DNA of 64,000 nucleotides, taken from contig NZ_NKHL01000104.1 in assembly GCF_002934685.1 (NCBI RefSeq), positions 51,627 to 115,626 on the forward strand, written 5' to 3'. Below are positions 15,825-26,872 of the stretch, piece by piece. This DNA is from Pseudomonas bohemica (GTDB lineage: Bacteria > Pseudomonadota > Gammaproteobacteria > Pseudomonadales > Pseudomonadaceae). The position numbers and the translations under genes are program-made. The notes beneath the pieces were generated by a model. It was not told the DNA's origin. It saw only the letters and a list, made by a program, of their open reading frames with translations, and did no database searches. Numbering within the stretch: the first letter of the stretch is position 1; each line of letters begins with the position of its first letter.

Positions 15825-15865
15825 TGGTGTTCAGCAAAGGCGAGGTCTGCTATCATCGCCAGCCT
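15825..15865 (+). promoter_or_regulatory. Possible sigma-70 promoter for lpxC
   Basis: The 112-base gap between ftsZ and lpxC contains TGCTATCAT at 15848-15856, a good extended -10 element, about 52 bases before the lpxC ATG. The -35 region is weak (TTCAGC, 15-base spacing). No terminator is visible after ftsZ, so lpxC may be read both from this promoter and by read-through from the dcw cluster. Confidence 0.4.
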
Positions 15866-15908
15866 TTGTTGATACTAATTCGCGATATGCGCTGAAGCGG
15901 CCAATGCC

Positions 15909-16820
15909 ATGATTAAACAACGCACCCTGAAGAATATTATCCGTGCCACAGGTATCGGCCTGCACTCGGGGGAAAAGGTTTACCTGACCCTCAAACCTGC
16001 ACCTGTGAACGCTGGCATTGTGTTTTTCCGTACCGACCTCGAGCCGGTCGTCCAGATCAACGCGCACGCGCTGAATGTGGGCGATACAACGCTTTCCACA
16101 ACGCTGTTCAATGGCGACGTGAAGGTCGATACGGTTGAACACTTGCTGTCGGCCATGGCTGGCCTTGGCATCGATAACGCCTACGTTGAACTCTCTGCCT
16201 CCGAAGTTCCAATCATGGACGGCAGCGCAGGTCCCTTCGTATTCCTGATTCAGTCAGCTGGCCTGGAAGAACAGGACGCACCGAAGAAATTCATACGCAT
16301 TTTGAAAGAAGTCTGCGTTGAAGAAGACGGTAAATACGCCAAGTTCGTGCCGTTCGAAGGTTTCAAGGTGAGTTTCGAAATAGATTTCGATCACCCGTAT
16401 CTGAAGAACCGTACACAAACTGCAAGCGTCGACTTCTCCAGCACTTCGTTCGTTAAAGAAGTGAGCCGCGCGCGTACATTCGGTTTCATGAAAGACATCG
16501 AGTATCTGCGCAAACACAACCTTGCACTGGGCGGCAGCGTTGAAAACGCTATCGTCGTGGACAAGGACGGCGTGTTGAACGAAGACGGCCTGCGTTACGA
16601 GGACGAATTCGTCAAACACAAGATTCTGGATGCCATCGGTGACCTGTATCTGTTGGGCAACAGCCTGATCGGCGAGTATCAGGGCTTCAAGTCGGGACAC
16701 GGTTTGAACAATCGTCTGCTGCGTGCGTTGATTGCACAGGAAGATGCTTGGGAAGTTGTGACCTTCGAAGATGCCAGTACCGCACCGATCTCGTACATGC
16801 GCCCTGTAGCGGCGGTGTAA
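15909..16820 (+). CDS. lpxC: UDP-3-O-acyl-GlcNAc deacetylase
   Basis: A 303-residue zinc amidase that carries out the committed step of lipid A synthesis. Zinc and catalytic motifs are present: [16 protein letters not shown] with the first zinc histidine, the [11 protein letters not shown] segment, and the [13 protein letters not shown] end region. Length matches the family. It closes the plus-strand dcw block and is followed by a strong terminator. In other gammaproteobacteria LpxC level is set by FtsH proteolysis of the C-terminus; the tail here ends MRPVAAV. Confidence 0.98.
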   Translation: MIKQRTLKNIIRATGIGLHSGEKVYLTLKPAPVNAGIVFFRTDLEPVVQINAHALNVGDTTLSTTLFNGDVKVDTVEHLLSAMAGLGIDNAYVELSASEVPIMDGSAGPFVFLIQSAGLEEQDAPKKFIRILKEVCVEEDGKYAKFVPFEGFKVSFEIDFDHPYLKNRTQTASVDFSSTSFVKEVSRARTFGFMKDIEYLRKHNLALGGSVENAIVVDKDGVLNEDGLRYEDEFVKHKILDAIGDLYLLGNSLIGEYQGFKSGHGLNNRLLRALIAQEDAWEVVTFEDASTAPISYMRPVAAV

Positions 16821-16848
16821 CAGTTTCTTCTTCTCTGTTTGAATATTT

Positions 16849-16874
16849 AAGGCCACCTTTGGGTGGCCTTTTTT
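16849..16874 (+). terminator. Rho-independent terminator after lpxC
   Basis: A perfect 9-bp stem (AAGGCCACC / GGTGGCCTT) with a short TTTG loop, followed by a T run, 28 bases after the lpxC stop. It probably ends the dcw-lpxC transcript. Confidence 0.9.
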
Positions 16875-16936
16875 ATCGGTGATTTTGGGAAGGCGGCGTT
16901 GGATTTAGGGTGCATATCCTTTATGCGGCGCTGGTG

Positions 16937-17401
16937 TTATGCCCCAGATTCCCTGGCCTTCCCATGCGCCGCCAACCGCTCCAGCGCCGCGCACAGCTTA
17001 GGATCACTGATCCCCTCAGCCGTCTCATGAATCGTCTCCGCCGCAGCCGCCGAAAGATCCCTCGATTGACCAACAGCAGCCCGATGGATCGTCGCAGGCT
17101 GTACCTTTAGCTGCAGCCGACTCAGATTGGCGAACTCCTTGAACGCAACCAACTGCCGCTGCAAACGCTTCTGCTGATAACGCAAACGCGTCGCCCAATG
17201 CCCATCGGTAACGATGAGCAGCAACGTACCCTCACGCCATGACGCGACATGGCAATGCTCACGGGCAGCCGGTTGCAACTGGCTTTCCAGCAAACGCTGT
17301 AAATGCGCCAGCCGCTGAGCATGATTGAAGATCGCTTTGAGGGGCCTGGCCTCACGCAACAGCACCGCCGGTGCGCGAGCGTGTAAGGGACGAAATGCCA
17401 T
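16937..17401 (-). CDS. dciA: DciA-like helicase-loading protein (DUF721)
   Basis: A 154-residue basic protein of the DUF721/DciA family. DciA interacts with the replicative helicase DnaB during replication initiation in bacteria that lack the phage-derived loader DnaC. It is located between lpxC and secA, as in other Pseudomonas. Seen directly are an N-terminal helical region (residues ~10-45), a central beta-rich segment (LLLIVTDGHWATRLRYQ) and an alanine-rich tail. The start MAFRPLHAR at 17401 was preferred over an upstream ATG because it gives the family N-terminus; an AAAAGG site precedes it weakly. Convergent with lpxC. Confidence 0.82.
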   Translation of the reverse strand: MAFRPLHARAPAVLLREARPLKAIFNHAQRLAHLQRLLESQLQPAAREHCHVASWREGTLLLIVTDGHWATRLRYQQKRLQRQLVAFKEFANLSRLQLKVQPATIHRAAVGQSRDLSAAAAETIHETAEGISDPKLCAALERLAAHGKARESGA

Positions 17402-17719
17402 GAGAGTTGCCTTTTGATACAAGCCCGTGATGTTATCAGAAAGCACCGACCGCCCTTGCGGGCATTGGAGTCAGCCCTGTCATACCTGTCGATTTGTGAA
17501 AAAACATTAATCAAACTTCTGGCCCTTGCGGGTTGAAGTCCGAAGAAATGACCCTATTGTACTTCTGCCCCGTAACATTGCTGTGCCAGCATCGTGGAAT
17601 AACGCCACTTTCCTCACCACCATTTCCGGGTAGAATGCTCGTTCGCATGCGGCCATGAGGGCTGCACGGGCGACTCACGGGGCCGCCCTCCATCCCTATG
17701 TGTGGAAGATCCTGTCGAT
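17402..17719. other. Divergent dciA-secA intergenic region with leader hairpin
   Basis: A 318-base gap between two divergently transcribed genes, so it must hold both promoters. No gene is supported here. A GAGGGC / GCCCTC stem (17657-17662 with 17685-17690) lies 30 bases before the secA ATG and could fold in the secA leader. No SecM-like arrest peptide is present. In several other Pseudomonas genomes, as I recall, an M23-type peptidase gene lies here; it is absent in this window. Confidence 0.5.
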
Positions 17720-20470
17720 ATGTTTGCACCTTTGTTAAAAAAACTTTTCGGAAGCAAAAACGAGCGCGAAGTGAAGCGCATGCTCAAGACGGTTCAATTC
17801 GTCAACAGCTTCGAAGAGCAAATGGTGGCCCTTTCGGACGAGCAACTGCGCGCCAAGACCGAAGAGTTCAAGGCCCGCATAGCCAAAGGTGAGACCCTCG
17901 ATCAGCTCCTGCCTGAAGCGTTTGCCGTCTGCCGTGAGGCGGGTAAGCGCGTCATGGGGATGCGCCACTTCGACGTTCAGCTGATCGGCGGCATGACACT
18001 GCACGAAGGCATGATCGCCGAAATGCGTACCGGTGAAGGCAAGACCCTGGTGGCGACACTGGCGGTGTACCTCAACGCGCTGTCCGGCAAGGGCGTGCAC
18101 GTTGTGACCGTGAACGACTACCTGGCCCGTCGTGACGCCAACTGGATGCGTCCGCTGTACGAATTCCTCGGCCTGACCGTAGGCGTCGTCACACCATTCC
18201 AACCGCCTGAAGAGAAACGCGCCGCTTACGGTTCGGATATCACTTACGGCACCAACAACGAATTCGGTTTCGACTACCTGCGCGACAACATGGCGTTCAG
18301 TCTGGAAGACAAATTCCAGCGCGAGCTGAATTTCGCCGTGATCGACGAAGTGGATTCGATCCTTATCGACGAAGCCCGTACGCCGCTGATCATCTCTGGC
18401 CAGGCTGAAGACAGCTCCAAGCTCTACACCGAAATCAACAAGCTGATCCCTAAACTCGAGCAGCACATCGAGGAAGTGGAAGGCGTAGTGACCAAGCAGG
18501 GCCACTTCTCCATCGACGAGAAATCCCGTCAGGTGGAGTTGAACGAGGCCGGTCACCAGTTCATCGAAGAAATGCTCACCGAAGTCGGCCTGCTGGCCGA
18601 AGGCGAGAGCCTGTACTCGGCGCATAACCTCGGCCTGCTGACCCACGTCTATGCCGGTCTGCGTGCGCACAAGCTGTTCCATCGCAACGTCGAATACATC
18701 GTTCAGGACGGCCAGATCCTGCTGGTCGACGAACACACCGGCCGTACCATGCCGGGGCGTCGTCTGTCCGAAGGCCTGCACCAGGCGATCGAAGCCAAAG
18801 AGCACCTGAACATCCAGGCCGAGAGCCAGACCCTGGCTTCGACCACGTTCCAGAACTACTTCCGTCTGTACAACAAGCTGTCCGGCATGACCGGTACCGC
18901 AGACACCGAAGCGTTCGAATTTCACCAGATCTACTCGCTGGCCGTAATGGTCATCCCGCCGAACAAGCCGTTGGCACGTAAGGACTTCAACGACCTGGTC
19001 TACCTGACCGCCGAAGAGAAATACCAGGCGATCATCACCGACATCAAGGCTTGTCTGGCCGAACAACGCCCGGTATTGGTGGGTACGGCGACTATCGAAA
19101 CCTCTGAACACATGTCCAACCTGCTGCGCAAGGAAGGCATCGATCACAAGGTTCTGAACGCCAAGTTCCACGAGAAAGAAGCGGAAATCATCGCCCAGGC
19201 CGGCCGTCCGGGTGCGCTGACCATCGCCACCAACATGGCCGGTCGGGGTACCGACATCCTGTTGGGCGGTAACTGGGAAGTCGAAGTTGCCAGCCTCGAA
19301 GACCCGACCCCTGAGCAGATCGCACAGATCAAGGCCGACTGGCAGAAACGTCATCAGCAAGTGATCGAGGCCGGTGGCCTGCACGTGATCGCTTCCGAGC
19401 GGCACGAATCCCGTCGTATCGACAACCAGCTGCGTGGTCGCGCCGGTCGTCAGGGCGACACCGGTTCGAGCCGTTTCTACCTGTCGCTGGAAGACAGCCT
19501 CATGCGCATCTTCGCCTCTGACCGGGTGAAGAACTTCATGAAGGCGCTGGGCATGCAGTCCGGCGAGGCGATCGAGCACCGCATGGTGACCAACGCCATC
19601 GAGAAGGCGCAACGCAAGGTAGAAGGCCGCAACTTCGACATTCGTAAGCAACTGCTCGAGTTCGACGACGTTTCCAACGAACAGCGTAAAGTGATCTACC
19701 ACATGCGTAACAGCCTGCTGGCTGCGACCAACATTGGTGACACCATCGCCGAGTTCCGCGAAGAAGTGCTCGATGCCACCATCAGCTCGCACATTCCTCC
19801 ACAGTCCCTGCCTGAGCAGTGGGACGTGTCGGGTCTGGAAGCCGCGCTGAACAGCGATTTCGGCGTGAAGCTGCCGATCCAGCAGTGGCTGGACGAAGAC
19901 GATCACCTGCACGAAGAAAACCTGCGTCCGAAACTCCTGGAAGCCATCATGTCGGCTTACAACGAGAAAGAAGACCAGGCCAGCGCCGAAGCCCTGCGTA
20001 CCTTCGAGAAGCAGATTCTGCTGCGCGTCCTGGACGATCTGTGGAAAGACCACCTGTCGACCATGGACCACCTGCGTCACGGTATCCACTTGCGCGGCTA
20101 CGCTCAGAAGAATCCGAAACAGGAATACAAGCGCGAGTCCTTCACCCTGTTCCAGGAACTGCTGGATTCGATCAAGCGCGACACCATTCGTGTGCTGTCC
20201 CACGTTCAGGTTCGCCGTGAAGATCCAGCCGAAGAGGAAGCGCGTCTGCGTCGCGAAGCCGAAGAACTCGCGCAGCGCATGCAATTCCAGCACGCCGAAG
20301 CGCCAGGTCTGGATCAGCCGGATGCGCTGGCCGAAGAGGGTGAAGACATTGCCGTTGCTGCAGCCACTGCTTTGTCGCCGGTGCGTAACGATCAGAAGCT
20401 GGGTCGCAACGAGCTGTGCTGGTGTGGCTCGGGCAAGAAATTCAAACACTGTCACGGTCAGATCAATTAA
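17720..20470 (+). CDS. secA: Preprotein translocase ATPase SecA
   Basis: A 916-residue motor ATPase that drives unfolded preproteins through SecYEG. Walker A TGEGKT spans residues 104-109; the DEVD box ([15 protein letters not shown]), the GTDILLGGN motif of the second motor domain, and the C-terminal zinc finger [12 protein letters not shown] that binds SecB are present. Length equals the P. aeruginosa protein. An in-frame GTG six codons upstream exists, but the ATG at 17720 gives the conserved [12 protein letters not shown] start. Confidence 0.99.
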   Translation: MFAPLLKKLFGSKNEREVKRMLKTVQFVNSFEEQMVALSDEQLRAKTEEFKARIAKGETLDQLLPEAFAVCREAGKRVMGMRHFDVQLIGGMTLHEGMIAEMRTGEGKTLVATLAVYLNALSGKGVHVVTVNDYLARRDANWMRPLYEFLGLTVGVVTPFQPPEEKRAAYGSDITYGTNNEFGFDYLRDNMAFSLEDKFQRELNFAVIDEVDSILIDEARTPLIISGQAEDSSKLYTEINKLIPKLEQHIEEVEGVVTKQGHFSIDEKSRQVELNEAGHQFIEEMLTEVGLLAEGESLYSAHNLGLLTHVYAGLRAHKLFHRNVEYIVQDGQILLVDEHTGRTMPGRRLSEGLHQAIEAKEHLNIQAESQTLASTTFQNYFRLYNKLSGMTGTADTEAFEFHQIYSLAVMVIPPNKPLARKDFNDLVYLTAEEKYQAIITDIKACLAEQRPVLVGTATIETSEHMSNLLRKEGIDHKVLNAKFHEKEAEIIAQAGRPGALTIATNMAGRGTDILLGGNWEVEVASLEDPTPEQIAQIKADWQKRHQQVIEAGGLHVIASERHESRRIDNQLRGRAGRQGDTGSSRFYLSLEDSLMRIFASDRVKNFMKALGMQSGEAIEHRMVTNAIEKAQRKVEGRNFDIRKQLLEFDDVSNEQRKVIYHMRNSLLAATNIGDTIAEFREEVLDATISSHIPPQSLPEQWDVSGLEAALNSDFGVKLPIQQWLDEDDHLHEENLRPKLLEAIMSAYNEKEDQASAEALRTFEKQILLRVLDDLWKDHLSTMDHLRHGIHLRGYAQKNPKQEYKRESFTLFQELLDSIKRDTIRVLSHVQVRREDPAEEEARLRREAEELAQRMQFQHAEAPGLDQPDALAEEGEDIAVAAATALSPVRNDQKLGRNELCWCGSGKKFKHCHGQIN

Positions 20471-20509
20471 GCCGCAAACGTCGGCCCGCTTCATCTGAAC
20501 CGTCATACC

Positions 20510-20544
20510 ACGCCGCGACCGGCCCAGCCGTCGCGGCGTTTTTC
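20510..20544 (+). terminator. Rho-independent terminator after secA
   Basis: A 10-bp stem ACGCCGCGAC / GTCGCGGCGT with a 10-base loop and a T5 tail, 40 bases after the secA stop. It separates secA from argJ. Confidence 0.88.
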
Positions 20545-20606
20545 AATCGATCGCGCCGTATCGGTCATTCCGCGGACGGCCTGAATTTTTCAAGGAGCGC
20601 ATTTTC

Positions 20607-21824
20607 ATGGCTGTTGGTCTTGGTCCCCTGCCGACGCTGCACCCGGTTCCCGGTTTCGAACTCGGCATCGCCTCTGCCGGTATCAAGCGCCCTGGGCGCA
20701 AGGACGTCGTTGTCATGCGCTGCGCTGAAGGCTCCAGCGTCGCGGGCGTGTTCACGCTGAACGCGTTTTGCGCAGCACCGGTTATTCTGGCCAAGCAACG
20801 CGTACAAGGCACCGTGCGTTATCTGCTGACCAACACCGGCAACGCCAACGCGGGTACCGGCGAGCCGGGTCTGGCGGCTGCCGAGCGCACCTGCGCCAGG
20901 CTCGCCGAGATCACCGGAGTCGACGCCAGCGCCGTGCTGCCATTTTCCACGGGTGTCATCGGCGAGCCGCTGCCTGTGGAAAAGATCGAGGGCGCACTAC
21001 ACGCCGCGCTCGACGATCTGTCCGTTGATAACTGGGCGGCTGCGGCCACCGGCATCATGACCACCGATACCTTGCCCAAGGGCGCCAGCCGTCAGTTTCA
21101 GATCGACGGTGTGACGGTCACCGTCACCGGCATCAGCAAAGGCGCGGGCATGATCCGTCCGAACATGGCGACCATGCTCGGCTACATCGCCACCGACGCC
21201 AAGGTCTCACAGAGCGTGTTGCAGGACCTGATACGCGACGGCGCCAACAAGTCGTTCAACCGCATCACCATCGACGGCGATACCTCCACCAATGACTGCT
21301 GCATGCTGATCGCCACCGGTCAGGCCAACCTGCCGCAAGTCACCGAAGCCAAGGGCCCGCTGTTCGATGCGTTGAAAAAAGCCGTGTTCGAAGTGTGCAT
21401 GGACGTCGCGCAGGCCATCGTGCGTGACGGCGAGGGCGCGACCAAGTTCGTGACGGTTGAAGTCAACGGCGGCGGCAATCATCAGGAGTGCCTGGACGTC
21501 GGCTACACCGTCGCGCATTCGCCGCTGATCAAAACCGCGCTGTTCGCTTCCGACCCGAACTGGGGCCGCATCCTGGCCGCTGTGGGCCGTGCCGGTGTGC
21601 CTGATCTGGACGTGAGCAAGATCGATGTGTTCCTGAGCGGCGTGTGCATCGCCAGCAAAGGCGCGCGGGCCACCACCTACACCGAAGAGCAGGGCTCGGC
21701 GGTGATGGCTGAAGAGGAAATCACCATCCGCATCGAGCTGGGCCGTGGCGATTGCAGCGAAACGATCTGGACCACCGATTTGTCCCACGAGTACGTGAAA
21801 ATCAACGCGGAATACCGCACCTGA
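20607..21824 (+). CDS. argJ: Glutamate N-acetyltransferase ArgJ
   Basis: A 405-residue Ntn-hydrolase-type enzyme of the cyclic arginine pathway that transfers the acetyl group from N-acetylornithine to glutamate. The self-cleavage site is the Ala-Thr bond in NMATML, making Thr189 the N-terminal nucleophile of the beta chain. KGAGMIRPN precedes it, and the C-terminal half carries [12 protein letters not shown]. The ATG at 20607 follows an AAGGAGCG ribosome site. Whether it is mono- or bifunctional (acetyl-CoA-using) cannot be read from sequence. Confidence 0.97.
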   Translation: MAVGLGPLPTLHPVPGFELGIASAGIKRPGRKDVVVMRCAEGSSVAGVFTLNAFCAAPVILAKQRVQGTVRYLLTNTGNANAGTGEPGLAAAERTCARLAEITGVDASAVLPFSTGVIGEPLPVEKIEGALHAALDDLSVDNWAAAATGIMTTDTLPKGASRQFQIDGVTVTVTGISKGAGMIRPNMATMLGYIATDAKVSQSVLQDLIRDGANKSFNRITIDGDTSTNDCCMLIATGQANLPQVTEAKGPLFDALKKAVFEVCMDVAQAIVRDGEGATKFVTVEVNGGGNHQECLDVGYTVAHSPLIKTALFASDPNWGRILAAVGRAGVPDLDVSKIDVFLSGVCIASKGARATTYTEEQGSAVMAEEEITIRIELGRGDCSETIWTTDLSHEYVKINAEYRT

Positions 21825-21984
21825 TTTCGGATTCACTAAGCTCTGCTGAGCTGTAGCAGTACGGCTTGTTCGCGGCGGCGTTCCTGAAGTCGCCGCCGCT
21901 TGGCAAGTGGAACGCCGCCCGGCCGGTCAGCTACAGGCGATACTCGATAGTGTCGTAGCGGGCAGTACCAGAGGAAAGTTAAAG

Positions 21985-22935
21985 GTGAAACGAATCCATG
22001 TAGCTGCCGCGGTCATTCGTGGCACGGACGGCAAGATTCTCATTGCCCGGCGCGCTGACGAGCAGCATCAGGGTGGCCTGTGGGAGTTTCCCGGCGGCAA
22101 GGTCGAGCCTGATGAAACCGTCGAAGCCGCCTTGGCCCGCGAGTTGAAGGAAGAGTTGGGCATCGTGGTTGCGGCTGCGCGCCCTCTGATCAAGATCAGG
22201 CACGACTACCCGGACAAGCAGGTGTTACTCGATGTCTGGGAAGTCTCGTCGTTTACCGGCGAGCCACACGGGGCGGAAGGCCAGCCATTGGCCTGGGTGT
22301 CCAACCGGGACTTGGCCGGCTACGAGTTTCCTGCAGCGAATCAGCCAATCGTGGCCGCTGCACGTTTGCCGGGCGAGTACCTGATCACCCCGGACGCCCT
22401 GGAAACCCCACAGCTGCTGCAAGGCATACAACGGGCCATTGCCGGCGGCATCAAGCTGGTTCAACTGCGTGCGCCGAACGGGTACGACCCCAAATATCGC
22501 GACGTTGCGGTGGACGCGGTGGGACTTTGTGCGGGCAAGGCCCAGTTGATGCTCAAGGGCCCGCTGGAGTGGCTGGGCGACTTTCCGGCTGCCGGTTGGC
22601 ACCTGACCAGCGCGCAATTGCGCAAGTACGCCAGCAAGGGCCGTCCGTTTCCTCAAGACCGCTGGTTGGCGGCCTCATGTCACAACGCCGAAGAACTGTC
22701 CCTGGCCGAGCAAATGGGTGTGGATTTCGTCACCTTGTCGCCCGTACAGCCCACGCAAAGCCACCCGGATGCGCAGCCGTTGGGGTGGGAACAGGCGCGA
22801 GAATTGATCGACGGATTCAGCAAGCCGGTTTATCTGCTGGGCGGGGTCGGTCCGTCAGAGCGTCAGCGCGCGTGGGAAAACGGCGCGCAGGGCGTGGCGG
22901 GGATTCGGGCGTTCTGGCGGAACGGGTTTGATTGA
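21985..22935 (+). CDS. mutT: Nudix hydrolase fused to a ThiE-like domain
   Basis: A 316-residue two-domain protein. Residues ~1-130 form a MutT-type Nudix domain with a complete Nudix box (GGKVEPDE...REL..EL); MutT removes 8-oxo-dGTP from the nucleotide pool. Residues ~135-310 form a TIM-barrel-like domain related to thiamine-phosphate synthase, with the GWHLTS, SCHNAEEL and GGVGPSERQ segments typical of this fused version. The start is taken as GTG at 21985 (VKRIHVAAAV) behind AGAGGAAAG. The role of the second domain is not established; it probably does not make thiamine phosphate. Confidence 0.93.
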   Translation: MKRIHVAAAVIRGTDGKILIARRADEQHQGGLWEFPGGKVEPDETVEAALARELKEELGIVVAAARPLIKIRHDYPDKQVLLDVWEVSSFTGEPHGAEGQPLAWVSNRDLAGYEFPAANQPIVAAARLPGEYLITPDALETPQLLQGIQRAIAGGIKLVQLRAPNGYDPKYRDVAVDAVGLCAGKAQLMLKGPLEWLGDFPAAGWHLTSAQLRKYASKGRPFPQDRWLAASCHNAEELSLAEQMGVDFVTLSPVQPTQSHPDAQPLGWEQARELIDGFSKPVYLLGGVGPSERQRAWENGAQGVAGIRAFWRNGFD

Positions 22936-22962
22936 TATCTACCGGACAGGCGCCAAACCTCG

Positions 22963-23047
22963 GTAGGAGCGCGCTTGCCCGCGAATGCGATCGTCTTATA
23001 CCTCTGCGTGCCTGACACACCGCAATCGCGGGCAACTGCGCTCCTAC
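22963..23047. repeat. REP-like palindrome between mutT and adenosyltransferase
   Basis: Two inverted arms, GTAGGAGCGCGCTTGCCCGC (from 22963) and its near complement ending 23047, separated by about 30 bases. They lie between two converging genes. The arm is nearly the same as in the element at 52215-52304, so this is a family-level extragenic palindrome that may act as a transcription barrier. Confidence 0.85.
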
Positions 23048-23058
23048 AAAGGTTGTGA

Positions 23059-23637
23059 TTAGTTCGGTTTCTTCGCCGCTTGCCACAGAATCTCCGCCAC
23101 GCCCTGCCGACGCGCGATGATCCGCGCTGCGACGAACAGCAGGTCCGACAAGCGATTGATATACGCCAGGCCTACCCCGGCCAGCGGTTCGATGGCGTTC
23201 AGGTGCTGACAACGGCGTTCGGCACTGCGCGCCAGGCTGCGACACATGTGGGCCTGTGCGATCAATTCTGAGCCCCCCGGCAGAATGAAATTCTCCAGTG
23301 GCCCCAGTTCGTCGTTCCAGACATCGATGGCCGCTTCCAGCCGTTCGATTTCCGCGGTACTCAACGCCTGGTATTGCGGCATCGCCAGTTCGCCACCCAG
23401 ATCGAACAGCCTGTGCTGACAGGGTGCCAACACGTCGATGATCTCCCGCAGCGCTGGCGTTTCCTCCGCGAAACCTTCAAGGCTCGCCAGCAGCAGTCCC
23501 AACTGACTGTTCAGCGTATCGACTTCGCCGATGGCCTCGACCCGCGGATGATCCTTGGGCACCCGGCGGCCGTCACCCAAGCCGGTTTCGCCCTTGTCGC
23601 CGGTGCGTGTGTAAATTTTCGACAAGCGAAATCCCAT
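23059..23637 (-). CDS. PduO-type ATP:cob(I)alamin adenosyltransferase
   Basis: A 192-residue protein of the PduO/MMAB adenosyltransferase family, which transfers the adenosyl group of ATP to cob(I)alamin to make coenzyme B12. The N-terminal ATP-binding motif KIYTRTGDKGETGL is intact, as are the RxEAIGEVDTLNS, LPGGSELIAQAHMCRSLARSAER and YINRLSDLLFV segments. The start at 23637 (MGFRLSKIY) has a good GGGAG site. It begins four bases after the stop of the sensor kinase gene, so the two are probably cotranscribed and translationally linked. Confidence 0.94.
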   Translation of the reverse strand: MGFRLSKIYTRTGDKGETGLGDGRRVPKDHPRVEAIGEVDTLNSQLGLLLASLEGFAEETPALREIIDVLAPCQHRLFDLGGELAMPQYQALSTAEIERLEAAIDVWNDELGPLENFILPGGSELIAQAHMCRSLARSAERRCQHLNAIEPLAGVGLAYINRLSDLLFVAARIIARRQGVAEILWQAAKKPN

Positions 23638-23641
23638 GGTT

Positions 23642-25696
23642 CTACTCCCGGTCGTTCTGACCAATGATCTGAGGGGGCGGCACGTTCATCGGATTGCCCG
23701 CCAATGGCAGTCGTAGCGTGAAACAGGTGCCTTGGCCGAGGGTAGAGTGCACCTCCATCTGGCCCTTGTGGTTGTTGGTGATGATGAAGTACGACACCGA
23801 CAGCCCAAGCCCCGTGCCCTGACCAATCTCCTTGGTGGTGAAGAACGGCTCGAAGGTGCGTTTGCGTACGGCTTCGGACATGCCAATACCGTTGTCTTCG
23901 ACCTGAATTTCCGCCCACGGCGGATTGAGGCGCGTGCGCAAAATGATGCGTCCCGGCTCGGTCTCGTTCTCGTTCTCGCGCTGATGAATCGCCTGGGCTG
24001 CGTTTTTCAACAGGTTCAGCAACACCTGTTCCAATTCGTTGGCTGTACCCGGCACCGGGCCCAGCTTGGGGTCGAACTGGCGAATGATGTTCTGGCCCTT
24101 GAAGTCGAAACCGATGGTCAGGTCAAAGTCGTTGCTGGCAATTTCGACGGCCTGATCAATCAACGCTGGCAGGTCGCACGGCGCCATCTGCCGATTGCTG
24201 CGCCGGCTGAAACTGAGCATGTGGCTGACGATCTTCGCTGCTCGGGCGCCGGCCTGTTGAATGCCGTCGAGCAGCTGCGGCACTTCGCGGGCACTGAGGT
24301 ACTGATTCACTGCGTTGAGTTCTATGCCTTCTTGCTCGGCTTGCTCCAGGTTCTTCGGCAGTTCGGGGGACAGGCGCCGACGAATGTTCTGCACGTTGTG
24401 CATGATCGCGCCCAACGGATTGTTGATCTCGTGCGCCATGCCAGCGGCCAGACCGCCCACCGAGAGCATTTTTTCCGACTGCACCATCATGTCTTCCAGC
24501 GACAGGCGTTGAGTGATGTCGTCGATGCGGATCACGACGCCACGGCCAGCGCCGCCGGTAAGCGGATAGAACGTCAGTGCGAAGTGGCGGGTCAGCTCAC
24601 CCTTGACCCAGGTCACCCGCTCGATTTTGGTGACCCCGTGGCGTTCGACGGTCTGCCTGATCTGCGGCAGAAACGCCTTCATCGGCGGGAAGGCCAGAAA
24701 GATCGGCTGATTGAGCGCTTCGTCCAGCGGCGTGCCGGAGAGGGCGCCTGCCTCCTGGTTCCATTGCGTGACGTACAGCTGCTCATCAAGTGCAATCAGC
24801 GCTGACGGCATGGAATCGATGATGCTGTTCAGATAATTCTGAAAGCCGGTAAGTTTTTTCTCGATCTTGCTGCGTACCTGAACTTCCAGCTCCAGCTTGC
24901 GATTGGTATGGCGCGTCTCTTCGGCAAGCCCCTGAGCCTGATCGTAAGCTTCTTGAGAGTCATCGCGTGCGCGCTTGAGCTGCTGCTCGCGGGCCTCCAT
25001 GCGCGACAGCATGGTGTTGAACGCCTCAGCCAAAGAGCCGATTTCGTCCTGATTGCCGGGGCCAGCTCGCAGGGCGTAGTTCTCTTCGCGAGTCACGCGG
25101 CGCGACAGCTCTTCGAGTTGGTAAATCGGCTCGGTGATGAAACGGCGAATCTGCCGCGCCACGCCCGCCCACAGCAACACGCTGAAAATCAGGATGCCCA
25201 GGCTGGCCGTCAGCGTGCCGGTGTAGAAGGCTGTCGGCAGTTCGCTGCTCGCCACCAGCAACAGGTGCCCCGGCGCCTGGCCCTGTTTGGGGATCGGGAT
25301 CACCTGGGTATTGCGAAATTCGGTGATCCGCCAGCTTTCGAGATTGCGGTAATGATCGGGCAGCCGCAGCTTGTCGCCCTGTTGCACCTGCGCCAGTCGG
25401 TTGCCGCTGCTGTCGTAAACGGAGGCAGCGCGGAGCGGCTCATAGTTCTTCAGCTCCTTGAGCAGCGCCTGAGCGTGATAGGGCGAGGACAGCGCCTGCT
25501 CGGACAGGCCGGGGTTGCTGATCAGTCGGCCGATCGTCTGCAAGGCCTGAGGCGCCATGGCCTCTTGAGAGATGTAGTAGGCGGCGCTGATGAAGGTCAG
25601 ATTGGCGACCAGCAGGACGGTGGTCAGCAATACCAGCAGAGCGGCCAGCAATTTCTGGCCGACCGGCAGGTTTTCGAGGCGCTGGCGCAATGGCAT
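23642..25696 (-). CDS. Membrane sensor histidine kinase (PAS, HAMP)
   Basis: A 684-residue kinase. Order: membrane helix at ~18-43, periplasmic sensor region to ~155, second helix ~160-180, HAMP, coiled coil ~240-295, PAS domain ~300-410, HisKA with phospho-acceptor His422 in MAHEINNPLG, then a HATPase_c domain with N box, DNGIGM and GTGLGLS. The start MPLRQRLENLP was chosen because earlier in-frame codons lie in low-complexity sequence. It corresponds by synteny to the P. aeruginosa PA4398 kinase. No response-regulator gene is adjacent here. The signal it senses is unknown. Confidence 0.93.
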   Translation of the reverse strand: MPLRQRLENLPVGQKLLAALLVLLTTVLLVANLTFISAAYYISQEAMAPQALQTIGRLISNPGLSEQALSSPYHAQALLKELKNYEPLRAASVYDSSGNRLAQVQQGDKLRLPDHYRNLESWRITEFRNTQVIPIPKQGQAPGHLLLVASSELPTAFYTGTLTASLGILIFSVLLWAGVARQIRRFITEPIYQLEELSRRVTREENYALRAGPGNQDEIGSLAEAFNTMLSRMEAREQQLKRARDDSQEAYDQAQGLAEETRHTNRKLELEVQVRSKIEKKLTGFQNYLNSIIDSMPSALIALDEQLYVTQWNQEAGALSGTPLDEALNQPIFLAFPPMKAFLPQIRQTVERHGVTKIERVTWVKGELTRHFALTFYPLTGGAGRGVVIRIDDITQRLSLEDMMVQSEKMLSVGGLAAGMAHEINNPLGAIMHNVQNIRRRLSPELPKNLEQAEQEGIELNAVNQYLSAREVPQLLDGIQQAGARAAKIVSHMLSFSRRSNRQMAPCDLPALIDQAVEIASNDFDLTIGFDFKGQNIIRQFDPKLGPVPGTANELEQVLLNLLKNAAQAIHQRENENETEPGRIILRTRLNPPWAEIQVEDNGIGMSEAVRKRTFEPFFTTKEIGQGTGLGLSVSYFIITNNHKGQMEVHSTLGQGTCFTLRLPLAGNPMNVPPPQIIGQNDRE

Positions 25697-25779
25697 GGAC
25701 GGGGTCACTGGCAGATGAGGAACAGGCAGGTTAGCGCTGTTCCGGCCCAGAGCAAACCCGCGATGCACGATTGACGGAC

Positions 25780-26706
<927 letters not shown>

Positions 26707-26872
26707 TCACGCCGCAGGTCGTCAAGCCGCGATGGAAAGGAAAACGAAAACGACATCGCAGGCTCACATGAACAGGGGAAAAGTCTCGTTATAATGACCG
26801 GGCTTTCATACCGTCAAGTCAGGCGTGCTCCATCTACATGTCGAGCCGCGCCGTATCAATTGGAGAATCTAC

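Noticed and set aside
17446..17540. Terminator-like CGCCCTTGCGGGC and similar words before secA
   Set aside because: Stems are only four or five base pairs and lack a T run on either strand.
17735..20506. A ~920-codon open frame antisense to secA
   Set aside because: It mirrors secA through GC-rich codon structure, has no ribosome site, and its translation has no domain features. The same holds for long antisense frames opposite ftsI, groEL, fumA and ampG.
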